Shown here: in pieces, positions 1-12,800 of the stretch | Layout: every line of letters begins with the position of its first letter | How positions within the stretch are numbered: the first letter of the stretch is position 1 | DNA from: Strix aluco | Taxonomy: Eukaryota; Chordata; Aves; Strigiformes; Strigidae | Assembly: GCF_031877795.1 (NCBI RefSeq) | Contig: NC_133933.1 | Span: forward strand, 63,562,984-63,626,983 | Length of the DNA stretch: 64,000 bases | Reading direction: 5' to 3' | Made by a program: the position numbers and the translations under genes | The notes under the pieces: model-generated | What the model was told of the DNA's origin: nothing | The model's database searches: none | What the model saw: only the letters and a program-made list of their open reading frames with translations

Positions 1-33
1 TCAAGGAAGGTTTCATGAGAATAAGCCCTGAGG

Positions 34-103
34 GAGCTGCTCTGAGCTCACAGCCGAACCTGCTTTGGGGAGGAGGTTGGACCGAGACCTGGACGTCTGG
101 GTA
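34..103 (+). mobile_element. Degraded CR1 LINE 3'-end fragment
   Basis: A short stretch containing 'aacctgctttgg' followed by 'aggaggttggacc' resembles the conserved 3' end of avian CR1 elements and is similar to the better preserved copy near 28,480-28,540. It is short and diverged, the usual terminal octamer is not clear, and the assignment is tentative. Confidence 0.4.
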
Positions 104-3100
104 GACTCCCCCACAAATTAGTTCATGGGCAAGGGTGACTTCAAGCTTGGCTCACTTGCACCTGGCTCTGACATTAACACCCCACACCACAGTGGCTGCG
201 GGGCGGGAGGGATGTGCTGCTGGCATGGGCCTCCGCTGGGCAGCAGAAGCCCCTCAGGTGCCATGTTCAGAGGCTGCTGCATTGCATGAGCCTGTGGGAG
301 GGCTGCTGCACTGTCTCATGCCACTGGCTGGCCTCCTGTGGCCACCGACACCAGTTCGGGGATCCTCGGCGGTGGCGTGTGTTGCAGAACACCTGGCAGA
401 GGGAAGAAATTGAAGTAGCATTTCATCTACAGTGGGAAGGTGGCCAGTATAAACTTGACTCGTACAGTAGCACATCACCTGCTGAGAAATCCAACTGTAA
501 AGTTAATTGGCATGAATACGAGATGTATACTTTTCCTAATCGACTTCAGTGCAATTATAGCCAAAGGCCCTTTTTGCGGTCATTCACAGAGCTTAATTGC
601 TATAGTTTAATATTACAATTAAAGAAGGCCCAGAAGGAGAGCTGAATATTAGGCTTCTGATGAATGATAATTATCACTTTGTGTAGATGGATGGAAAACA
701 TTTCTAATTAAATTATTCTTGTAACATAAATTAATAGTGTGATCTGGATAAAGTACTTCTGATTTCAGATCTAGAATATTTCTGAGAGCACCAAGTTTGT
801 GCCAGAATTTCAGTCAGCAGGTCAAACTGTCTTTTAAACATACCTGACTTTTCAGTCAATTTAGCAGCTTATATAGGTTTCTGCAGTGAAGATGTTTGTC
901 AATGATAGAATGATTCAAACGTTGCACAGAGAATAAAGTAAAATAAAATAAAGCTATGCAATTAGCATAATCTCTTAGTTTATGAGCAGGGGGGATTCAC
1001 AGTCTAAATGACAGGGATTCATAGCCTAACGGTCACACATTTTCTTCCTGTATTAACTTCATCTCCATCTGAGGATTCTTCCAAGACATAAACCATTAAG
1101 CTAATGCTTTGAAAACAGGAAAGCTCATTAGCAGCTCTAGGGAAGGGAGTGAGATGGGCAAGGAAGGTGCAGGTCATTAAGGTTTGAAAGAGAAGGAAGT
1201 GTGAAAGTTTTAAGAAGAATTACTTGACATGCAATCTGTCTGTGCTCTGTAAAAATCCAGTGATTTTTGTATACCTCGCATTTCTTTTGCATTAGTGAGA
1301 CCTGCAATGAATAAAGTAAGCAGGCAAATGGAAAGGTCTCAGCTGAAGGTGTCAGACTGCATTTCAAGAAGAGGATTATAGATAATTATTCTAAGATGAC
1401 CAGTAGCTTCCTGGCCTCATACACGTAGCTGACACGTTAGGTGTTGACAGCAGCCCTTTCCAACAGGCCTCCTTAGACATTTGTTTTAAGTTCCTGGAGC
1501 AACTGTCCATGACTCCAACAGGGTCTTTTTGAAGGGCACAAAGTGGGAGATAGATGGCCACTTTCTGTCAGAAGATAATGGGAATTTTGTGTCAAGGCAC
1601 TCTCTGTGCATATGGAAGACTGTCCCTGAGATTTTCTGCATGCATGCCCTCTTGTGTATGCAGTACATTGGTGCTTACTGTATATATCAAAATTTGGCAC
1701 TACTGTATCTCTCTAAACATTGCATTAATCCATCTGTCTGTCACCATGGTAACAAGGCTCCCTATTGATGACTGAAGAAGAGCTGAACCATTAAAACTAA
1801 ATGTACACGTTTTAAAAAAAAGTGAGTAAGCTCACTCTGTAGCAGCGCTACAGAGACACAAATGGTCAAAAATGGGCTAATTAATACTTTCTATGCATTA
1901 TTTTTATTCATGGTTATATATCTGAAATAAAGCCTATTGCTAAAATGGTTCTGAAATATGATCTTTGTTTCTTCACATCTATTTATTATATATTCTGCTG
2001 AACTCAATATTAAAAAATGTGCATTTTTTCAGAAGTTTACATGTTCCATGGTATATATTTGTCCCAGAGGGTGGAAAGATGAAATTAATATCTTAAAGAT
2101 ACCAGTACAAAGCAGATTAGAAATGTTGCTGAATATTTTACTGTACATGTTCTCTCTCTCTCACTTGCTTCCATGCTTGTAACATTGCCAAAATAAAATC
2201 AGTAAAGTGCACACATTCATTAAAGGATCAATGTCTAACTCAGCACTGTTAGTTGGACCTGAGATTTTTTGAGAAGCACAATGTTGTGGAAACTCTGATA
2301 TGAATTACTGAACTTCATAAATCATTCTTGGACAATGAATTTCCATTTTTTATCACACTGGCGCCATGCATGCTATTAATGGTAGACTCGAGTCTATAAT
2401 TCTATTAGTCTATAAAGAGGTCTTTGGTTTTAGAGCAGAAATAAAGCTTAAAACTAACCACTGACATCTCATCTCCTTCTGTGTTCATTGGACAGCATTT
2501 TTTGTTCTCTAGAAAAATGCTGTGTATTTTCTTTGCCCTTTGCAGACATTCTTTTCCAAGCCTCTTTGCTTTGCTCACAAGGTTAAGACTAATAACAGCT
2601 ACAAAGTGGATAAAATGAGGGACCAGAGAAAGAAACAGGAATACTGTGTTTCAGAATGCTTTGCCATATTCACTGAGCTGAAAGTATGGTTATTCTTTTT
2701 TATGTCAGGATTTACAGCTCTTTGATATCTAGTTTAAACTATGGCCCTGATCTAATAATAAGCACTTGTGTCAGGAGGTTGCTCACAAGGGCATTTTATC
2801 AGCCCCGTGGAAGGCTGACTGGTTGGAAGGTCAGATGGGGGCATTGCTCTGTCTGTCTGTGGGGGGCTGGAGCTTGTACACATGCACGTATGTTGGACAT
2901 ATGTATATCAGGCAGATTTTATTAAATCTGATGTCCTAGTGGGCAAAGATGGCTGGTTTACCCTATTACAGGGTATATGAATCCCTGGAGGACCTGGAAG
3001 GTCAGCTGAACCTGCTTGGTAGGACAAGGAGGCACAGCTGCTACCAACCAGCCTAGGGTTTCTGATTCATGGCTGACACTTAAATGCCTTCAACTCAGCA

Positions 3101-3133
3101 GGAGACTAGAGGAACTTGCAGGTGTGGAAGCAA
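104..3133. other. Gene-free intergenic sequence
   Basis: AT-rich sequence with no open frame that looks coding: frames are short, lack recognisable domains and have no convincing paired splice signals. Moderate GC at 190-380 gives chance open frames on both strands. I see no repeat family I can name here. It lies upstream of ZDHHC14. In mammals the neighbour on this side is TMEM242, but no TMEM242 exon was recognised in this window. Confidence 0.6.
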
Positions 3134-3160
3134 CCTCCCTCCCTCCCTCCCTCCCTCCCC
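3134..3160. repeat. (CCCT)n microsatellite
   Basis: About six and a half tandem CCCT units form a pure pyrimidine tract; the complement is a GGGA run capable of G-quadruplex formation. It explains the low-complexity peptides in the overlapping minus-strand open frames. Confidence 0.9.
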
Positions 3161-6100
3161 TTTCAGGTGAAAAAAGGGGATCCCTTGAACTGATAGAAAA
3201 GAGTACTCCTTTCTGATATGAAGCAGAGAGGCAAGAAAGAGGTAACAACTGAAGAGTCTTTCTAGTTTTGTCTTTGACAGAAAAAAAAAAAGATTGATTC
3301 TGAACTTTATAAATGCCAGGGTTGTAGCATGTATTGCCCTGGGTGGACAGAGACATAACAACATCATCTGATCGCAAATGCTTTTGGGGGTATAAAAGTG
3401 GCACTTGGCCATGCAGATGATGGCCACCTGTGATGTGCGTTGTGATCTAATTTGTCTTTGTTCCAAGCAGTACGTCACCTCCACCACTGGATCCAGCAGG
3501 CCTTCCAAGACAGGGGCAGCCACAAGCACAATTTCTCAGGGTTCCTCTAGTGAGCTAAGCATTCTAAGATTTTAAGGAGATCTTTGTTGATCAATACAAT
3601 TCATTCTGCTTTCCCAAATGTTAAAACAGCAATGTAGTATGTTCCCCTGATAAAATGATTTTCAGGTAGTTTATTATATAAAGAATCCTACAGCACAATC
3701 AAGTGGCAATCCTAGGGATGGGAGGATTTTTTACTTACAAAAATATACACTGTAGTAACTTTTCAATTAAAGTGCAAAAGATTGTCTTCATATTCAAAAT
3801 TTAAAAGCCTTACCTATTAAAAATTATTATTCCCATTCCAATTCAATATTGAAAAGAGAGTATTCTCTCTTTTCAAAGAAAATATTTTCAAAAAAAGTAT
3901 TATTTTCATGATTTTTAGAAATCACTGAATTTCTCCTTTTTTTAATTGAATTTTGCAAAATCTGGACAATATCCTTTGTCACTCCAGTGAATTCCTTTCT
4001 CTTGAAAACTCAATCTTCTGAAAATTTCCTTTTCTCCAAAAATGCTGTTGTAACAAAAACTTGGTTCGCATCCTCACCTAGCCCAAGAGAGTTACTTCCT
4101 TGCCAGCTGTATTTCTGTCTTCAAGCTATGTAGTACCTATGTCCTCTCACTCCAGACGGGAGGAATTTGTGTCTCTGTAGAGGGCATGCTGCACTGCCCA
4201 CACGTTTGGCTGCTATTCATGTAAGATGGAGTATGTTCAACTCTGTTTCAGTTCTCAACCACTCAACAGAGACAAAGCATTTCAAGATCAAAGACTGTGT
4301 TCAAAAAACCACAGTTTTAGGCCAGCTAGGATTCTTGCTACAGCACTGCTATGTTTCCAGCTGTCTCATGTTGATGTCCTCTCCCAAAGTTTAATGTCAT
4401 CCCAAAGTTTAATTTCATCCACATGCTGCGTGAATTGTACTCTATATGCACATGGAAGCATCTTAGGTGCATTTCAGATAAATGTTCAACCTGACAGCTG
4501 CTGAGGATATCTGTCAGGCACTTGCTGGACTCCAGGATCTTTGTGGTCTGCTCCCACCTGGAAGAGAAGCCTCTGCTTTCACAGTATCTCCCAATACTGC
4601 AAACGGCATGTTCCAGGCAGGTGCCATTTTTCAAAGAAATACTGAACCGAAGATCTCCCTCCTTCTCTCCTCCCTGACCATGCTGTGATATGAAAAGCTC
4701 TGAGCCACACTGGGGATACAAAAGACCATTGGTTCTCACACCCTTGCATTGCTGCAAAAACCCATTTCTTGCGCTTGGTGAGAAAGCCATGGGCAATCCC
4801 TGAATCACCCTGTTCTCTTTCTCTGATGAAACTGAGGAAGATGCAGGCAAGATGCCTGCATGCAGCAGCACCAAGTTCTTGATCTGCTTGCTGCCCAGAG
4901 CCAGCTGCCAAGCTGTGACAGACAAGTGCTCTTAAGGAGGTGGTGGGTCTTGATGAAAATGAGAGATGCACCAGCATCTCAGCCACTAGCAGGGTCAGAG
5001 TGCTTTATTACTGGGATGACAGATTCTTCAAAAACTGTTCAGGCACCTTCTGACTTTCACCCCTGTTAAAACTTCATCCAAGGAGGTGCCACAGACCCTG
5101 TCAGCCCATCAAGCAACAGAACCAGCCCAAGCAGCTTCCAGCCTGAGCATTCCTTATTCATGGTGGCCGAATCCAGTGCTTCTCCACTGAAGTGATCTGC
5201 ATAGCAACACTAGATGAAGCTTTAACATATAAGCACTTGGTTTTATTTAATTCAAGGGGTTAATTATGGCAAAATCTTCTACTTAAGAGAAATATTTTTA
5301 CATACAGATCTACATGTATTTCACATGGTTTTATTTAAAGTTTTCTGCTTGACATCTATTTTGAGTAAGGGCTTTGAGGGCAGGTATTTCCTTCTCTCAT
5401 CTCAGCTCCACAGCTGGCTTCCTAAAGAGGGATGGCAGGGAATGTGGGCTGCCTCTGTCTGGGGGGGATATGGGGCAGGCAGCAAAGCAGCGAGATACTG
5501 TCAACCTGCCTGAGAGAGCTTGGGGTTTGTTCTTGTGTGAGCCTTTCATGGCACAGGACTGACCACGCTTGTGTGAGCATTCCTCAGCCTGCCAACTTCT
5601 CAGAGGCAGGGGAAGAGCTAAGCTTATGAGGTGTTAAGAAGATGGAGAGTTGTGTGCTTTGGGTAAGCTGGTGGAGAGGAAAGATAAACTGGTGCTTTTC
5701 ATGACTTTGGAAGGAGGTGGGAAAAGGAAGTGGGAGGATTGTGGGTTTTTGGACATTTTGTATAAGGAGGAAACTTGCTTTTGTCTTCTTGAGGAGGTGC
5801 AGAGGAAGGAAGGAAGTTAGTGGGTTTTTTTGGTCATGTATGGAGAGAAAACTTCTGCCCTGTGAGCACTGGTTGGAATGAACATTCATTAAAGTAGTGC
5901 CTTTCTCACCAGACCCAGGTGGTGCTTGTGAGGCTGTGCTGGTGCTACACACTTTTGCCTACCCTCCCAGGGCTCAGGATTGCTTGGAGTCAGCAGCAGT
6001 GCTGAGCTGGATATAGACAGACTGAAAGACATAATCTTGTGGGGCTGATCCACATCGAAGGGTTCACCAAGCCCCTCGTACAGAGATGGTGTGAGATGCA

Positions 6101-6802
6101 TCTGGTCATAGGGGTTCTCACAGAACATGGGAAATTGGCATCCCCTGTATCCTAGCAGTCCATGTGGCCAGCAAGCCGAATGCACAGTCCCTCCCAACAC
6201 TGCATGTGTGCAGCTTGGCTGGGAATGGGCACTTCATCCAAGATTAAAAAACTGCAATGCCTGAAATAAACACAGGTTCTCCATCTTTGCAGAAGCCAAA
6301 GGTTCTGCAGAGGGGGAGAGAGTGCCAGCTACCCACTCTGAAAGAGTGGAGAGTTGACAATGACTGGTATTTTTTCTCTTAGTGAAGTTGTAAGAATTGT
6401 GTAGACACAGCCTGTGGGAATGTGAATCCTGTCTTTTGTTCCCTGCAGTAGGGGAGTCCACACTGAGAAAAGAGCTGACAATATTTTCAGTGTTGCTGAA
6501 GAGGATTATATGGGGATAAAGGCTGTAGAGAATGGCTTTGAAGATCTTGACTGTAAACAGACCCATCTTGGATTTGCTGAAGCTAATCTGTACTAGATGC
6601 TTCCCGAATATGCATGAGTGCCCAGAATGCTAGTTAGTGCTGAATGGCAGGTGCTAACTGTGAGACAAGCATCTGCATGTGGCTTCCCGAGGCCAAAAAT
6701 GCTTGATGATCTACTGCTTGTCCCAAATACAGACATAACATGGTGCCACAGGGAATGTTAGTCTCCAAGATGCAAAACCTCCTAAGTTATGAAGTATTTT
6801 TT
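3161..6802. other. Gene-free intergenic sequence
   Basis: No supportable gene. Includes the perfect inverted repeat at 3,849-3,876, annotated separately. The open frames at 4,338-4,986 on the minus strand overlap one another in different frames, have no recognisable domain and were judged chance. Confidence 0.55.
3849..3876. repeat. Perfect 12-bp inverted repeat, 4-nt loop
   Basis: The arm ttgaaaagagag (3,849-3,860) is exactly reverse-complementary to ctctcttttcaa (3,865-3,876), with loop tatt. Pairing stops abruptly at both ends (A opposite A). It could form a small hairpin or cruciform. No coding context or known element is attached to it. Confidence 0.9.
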
Positions 6803-6852
6803 ATTAAAACAAATGGTCCTTGGGAAAAAAAAAAAAAAAAAAGAAAGAAAAA
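6803..6852 (+). repeat. A18 tract with upstream ATTAAA, possible old retrocopy tail
   Basis: Eighteen consecutive A residues (6,825-6,842) followed by gaaagaaaaa. An ATTAAA hexamer at 6,803-6,808 lies 16 bases upstream, the spacing of a poly(A) signal to its cleavage site. This is the arrangement left by a retroposed mRNA, but a plain A-rich microsatellite is equally possible. No parent gene was recognised upstream and no target-site duplication was found. Confidence 0.4.
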
Positions 6853-9800
6853 TCTATTTTATGTAAGTCTAGAAGTTTCTGAAAAGGGTTGAGATGTAAC
6901 ATCTAGAGATGGCTTAACTGGCCCAGGCAGGCTCAGGAGAGGCCTGAGATGTGATTTCTTGAGCTGTTGCATGATGAGCAGGTACAGTGGCAGCTGCAGC
7001 AAGCAAAATAATGGCAGGTGGGGCATGTTCGCAGTGTAGGCTGTGCAGAGGTTACTGATGTGTGCTAGGCTTATTCTGAGCAACATGTTGTGGTTAGGTA
7101 CTGTGGTTAGAACAGACAATTGCTGAGTGTTGTGCATAATGCATAACAGACATGGCTGTGGTATGCAGATAAAAAAAAAAAGCATGGGATGGATTTTGCA
7201 CTAAAATATGCTTCTCTGAGTGTGAAGAAAGGATGAAGCTAGTATGTTAGAGAAGCCCTAGCTTTGACCTGCATGCCAAAAGCTAGTCTGTGTCAGTTGG
7301 CCTGGATGAGAATCACAAAAAATGGAAGCTAAATTTCGTTCTCATAAATCCCCAGGAGATGCCCCTTCATGTCACCAGTAATTTGCTTTTTGTTAGCATT
7401 TCTCTGCGGAGGAATTCCTCCTAGTTGCAGTTATCTTCAGAAATGGAAAAATTAAAGTTTTTACATTATTTCCCCTTACAAGATGTTCCTCTGAGTAAGG
7501 TGTCTCCAAAAACCCACCTGCAGTTTCTCCCATGGGCAGTGAGTGCCAGACTTCTCCCCTCTTGATGTCCTCTGCCCCTGCTCCTCAGCTCTGAGCAGCC
7601 ACCAGAAGCTTCAGCCATCAACTTTACCAAGTATTCACCATCTCTGAGGCATCCAGGGCTGATGCTGTTTGCATGAAGGACTCAAGACTCCTCACTATGG
7701 GTATTCGGAGATTTTGCTCTTCTACATTTAACCCCACTTTGTAAATTTCCACATGGAAATATTTATGCTTGTATCTCAAAGTTAAAAGGGGAGCCTACTT
7801 ACTAGTAACTGAAGCTCTTCAAGCTCAGATATTCACACAAATGTTCCCCCCTTGCTCTCTTTCCTTCTGACATTACTGGTCACTCAGTGCTCTGTGGTCG
7901 AGAGGCAACTGAATTGGGAAGGTCCACTTCATGTGCTCTGAGCTGGAGGGGAGGCAGGCAGAGTGCGTCCCGCAATAGTCGAAGTGACAAGATTTCTCCG
8001 AGGGCTGCTTACACATACCTGTGTCACAAATGAATACGTGGATTTCACACTGGGAGGAACTCTGGTTACTGGTAAACACTTGTGTTATCTTTACATCAAG
8101 TCTGAGTTTAAATTGTTCTCCCAACCTTATTTCTTTCTGAAGTTAAAGATTTTTTTGTTACATTCCTGCTCGTATTCCGTACCTACACTCCTTTTAATCA
8201 AATAAAACATACCAATTCATAATGCCTCCAAGACTAATCTTTGCATATTATTTATTGCATGAACCATTTTCTTTAGAATTCTGAATGGTTTCCCTGGATT
8301 TGCTGGATACAGTTTTATTGGTTTAAGATGTGATTATACAGCAGTCTGCCATTTGCTCGTCAGAATTCATTTATGTGAATGCTAGTAGATTAGTATAAAC
8401 TAATTCTACAAAAATTCAGATTTATAAACTCATTCTCCTATTTTGATGTTAAAAGCATATGTTCTAAAGCATTTACAGGTTACTCTCAGAATCTTGGCCA
8501 AAACCTTCTCTTAACCATACAAATAATCCCGTACCTTTTCTTATAAGAAGGTCTTGATTTTTTTGAAGAATAATTATTGGTTAAAATAATGAATGGCTAA
8601 AAATCTTACAGGAAAAAATAGAAATACGTCTTTATAAGGCCCACTCGGGCATATCTGAAGAAGACAAATTTCTGAGAACACTTAAAAGTGAGCCATTACA
8701 TTGATTGCAATATGAAATACGCATTTATTAAGGGAAAATCACATTTCCATCAAAAGATGTTGCATCAACTAGTAGTAGAAGTAATTGCTAAAACTCTGGT
8801 GCCATAAACACATACCTATTCAGGCACAAGCTTCTATGCAGAGCAAAGCCTATCCATTTAAGTGTTCACTGAAATATGGGAATGATAACTGCAGTAAATA
8901 ATTGAACAAAAATAGTGGAAAAATGGTTTTGTTTTATGCCTTTGACCACACTTGTCTATGATCAGTATCACATTTCTGTTGATTGTCAGACTTCCTTTCT
9001 CTACTGCAGTGTTGTCAGCCATATGATTCATGAGTCATATCTCGTCCTTTGTATACAGAGCTCATTGAATATTCAGATTCTACAGAGTATAAATTATCAA
9101 GTAAGTTAAATAATTTTTTTAGCCTATTTGCTGGGGGGTGAAGGGAAGGAACCCAGGCTTTCCAAATTTGAAATTAATTCAGTCCTGGCAGTGCTGCATC
9201 TCTGAGTCTGTCCTGGCTTTCTGTCCTGAAAACAATAGCTCTGAGAGGTATAAAATGACTTCTTCTCCCTTGTTCTTTTTGCTCATTGTTTCATGGTAGG
9301 AAGGTGGGAAAGAGGGATGGGTATGAAACCCAAGACCAACATTGCTGTTGGCTGAAAGAAGGTATATGCAGTGAGGAGGGCAGGTCTAGAAGAGTCACAA
9401 AACCAACTTGAAGGCAGGGAAAGGGGTATGGGAATGAAAAGAAAGGAACAAGAGAAAAGCAATGATATAATACTAAATCTTCCCCATTAATGATGCTGAA
9501 TTGTGACAATGAAGCATTAAAGAGATTTTCAAAAGCAATTAGCTCCATTTTGAGACAGCCTAGTTAAGTGTTTAATGATGCAGATAGCCCCCCTCTGGGA
9601 TTTACAGAAGTCTCTAATTGCCTAATTCCTCCAGGAAAACTATTATGTATTTTGTGTTAACCCATATAAACACACATCATGGATGTGTTCCACTGACAGC
9701 AATGGATGGTTCTGCTGTAAATGCTCAAAGTGTGCAGTCCAAAACAGAGAAACAGCCCACAACTATAATTATAAAGAAGGCTTTTCTCAAAATGAGCGTC

Positions 9801-12800
9801 ACGCTCCTTCATGAGCTGGATGGAATTGCTTTCTTGCACTCCACTGCAGAGCACAAGTTCCTACCTTCCCACGGTACTGGAAGTGGCTGTTTGCTGAGGC
9901 AGTGAAAAAGAGAAAGGAAGAGGCAGCCAGGAATATACACAGAGGGGGCAAAAAACGTTGTATATGAGATAAACCATAGCATATTTGTGGTTATTCTTTT
10001 GGCAACCAGGAGTCCAGTCCTTTCTGTAGACTCCCACAGGAAACAGGAGAAAAAAAAGAAACACCTGCAAAAGGGATATTCTTTTACATAGGAGATATTA
10101 GTTAAAGAACTCTATCTCTAAACATTTTTACTATTTTAATTGGTTAATTAAAATAATTGCAGTTGACAGCATCCCTTTAATTGCATGACCATTTGTAGGT
10201 GTGTATTTATTATTTTTTGTTTTGTCTCCATTGGGAACAGACTCACACAATAGTTTAAAGTGTCAGACAGACTTTCCTTCTATTTCCAAAGGAGGACTTT
10301 GGAACTTGCTCAGCTGAATATGAAAGAGAGTAGAAGTTTCAAGTATAATCAAATTTTTTAAAGTTTCCTGAAAAATCAATGGAAGAAAGACTAATGCCAA
10401 CATGTGGAAAGGACTTAGTCATTATGTACTACTGTCCTGAGCAAGTCATAATGAGATGGCTTGAGTTCGTCTAACAGTTCAACACTACCAGGGGCAAAGG
10501 TCCTGCTCTCCCTTCCTTTTCTGTCTTTAAGCTGCATGTTGTCTCCTCTCACTTTTTGCAAGCTCTTGCACCCAGGGGATGTCCTCATGAGCACAGCTGT
10601 TTGAGCCTGCATTTCAGTGGCAGCCTAGACCAAGCGAACTGCTGCCTACAGTCCTAATCTCTGCCCCTTTATTTTATATCTATTTAAATTTATATTATAT
10701 AACTCTTTCCTTTCTCACTTCCCCTTCCCTGGGCAATGTGTTCCTGCCCCTCCCTTGTACCAGTCCTGGATACTTTGTCATGTCCTTTTCTGAGTCATTC
10801 CAGCATGATAAAGTGGCAGAAAATTAACTCGGTGAAAAAAAAAAGGGAATAGTTTTCTACTTCTGCTGATACTTTTGTACCAAGAAAGCTCAGCAAAACA
10901 TCTGGTGATCATTGGAGAGACTGCAAGGGAGAGGGTGGAAGGGTCTGAGTAGAGGAGAGGACAGGACAACTGCCACCCTTCACTGCTAGTTTAGGAGCGG
11001 GTGCTAGTGAGCGGCTAGCTTGGCTCAGCCACTCACCCATCTTAGGTCACTTCACTTTTGGTCGTTCGGTGGCAGCCAGCTGGCCCTGGTCAGCATGTGT
11101 GCAGCTCCCGGTTTGCCACAGCACGCGATTCTCTTGTCATGTGGGGACTGTCATGTGGACCATGTTGGGAAAGCAAGATCGTTGCGATGAGGAAAGGAAA
11201 TCCAGGTCTGTTTCATCCACTACTCACACAGCCGCTTGTGTTAATATTTGTCGTGCTGAACACAAAAAAATGAGGCCTGGAGTTTAGCAACGGAGACACC
11301 TAGAAATCGGAAAGCAGATGTGCAGTGAAGGGTATGGATGGGTATGACCCATGATCATACGTTCATTTCTCTGAAGTGCTAAGTTCACTTCCTGTAAGTA
11401 TTGTGGAAAAAAAAAGAAAAAGTGGTTTTAAAGAAGTTTACTGAAGAAAAAGTACTGTTTTGGTGAGCTGGGATTATGATAAAGCTATATGAACCGTGTT
11501 AAGAATCAGTAAAGTGGATGCCTGACCTCCACTGAAGTATACAGAAATTTCTGTATAGTACCAGCTGACTAAGTGATGCTGTTCTGCACCACACAATGAT
11601 GAATACGAGGTTCTTCACAGGGAAGCAAAACATCAAACAAACTGTAATTCACTCCACTGTTTGAGCAGTGTAGTCTACTAACTTGCATGATGTAAGACCG
11701 AGGAAAATTATTTCCTGGCTCCAGTGAGGGAACGTTTGTTGTGCTCCAAGACTGATAACACTGGAAAATTTGGGTTTTTTTCCTCATGTAACTGTACTTT
11801 CCTGGCCCTTTCTTTTGGTTGGCTCGTGTTCTGTGTCAGCTTCCCAGAATGAAAGACTTTTTTCTTTCCTTCAAATTAGAGCAAGGAGAAATGTTAAATA
11901 GGGTTAAAATACCACACTGATGACCTCACACAATGCCTTTATTTTTTCATTTTAAATTGTAAGATTTTGAGGCAGTCTCCCTTCAGCTTTGGAAGCAGTC
12001 ATTGATCAAGGAAGCATGGCAGATTCTGAAAACTTCTAAATTAAAATATCCATAGATCCTGATTTCTATTCAAAGCAATGAAGCTATATGGTAAGAAGCC
12101 AAAGTTAGAAGTTGAAAAACTATAAAAATATTCCAGACTCTATATGATTAAGCCATTTCAGATTTTTAAATTATAAGCAACGGTGTTTCTAGTGCTTCAA
12201 AGCAGAAAAAAAGCCAACCTAATCAAGAGATATGGTTTTAACATGCAGTGGATAAATGTAAATACAAAATTGATTCTGGTCTCCCGAGCTTGCCATGAAA
12301 AAGGTTTCTTACCTCCTTTTGGCTGCTTATACTTCAGAGAAGTAGTATATGTTACACTTTGTTGGAAGGCTGTACAATAAATGGCTAGTCATCTCGATCC
12401 TTCAAAGGAAGACTGAAGAGACACTTAAAAGCTTTTGGACCTGCTTAAGTTGGTCACACTGTTGTAATGAAAACCTCTCTTTATTTTTTTGATTCCTTAG
12501 AGAGTAATTCTGATGTGCATTCTCACCCTCTCTTCCTGCCAACTTTTACGAAATGTAATATTTCTAGTCTACCCCAAACCTTTTTCAAGGAAATTTAAGT
12601 ACTTTCACAAAACGAACAGTTGGTATTGGTAAGACTCTAAAATGATGGCTCACTGTCCAAGCAGTGATCCAGGAAGAGGTAACTTCTGAAAAACAGCAGA
12701 GGAAAAGGAGAAATATATTTCGTCAGGAAAACAGGTATATTGTAGAAAACTCTTAGCCTTATGTGCTCTTGACATTGTAAACTGGCATGTATGATGTGCT

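Noticed and set aside
4338..4986. Overlapping minus-strand frames of 195 and 135 codons
   Set aside because: Different frames over the same DNA, no recognisable domain, and no CpG-island start; most probably chance or an unrecognised old repeat.
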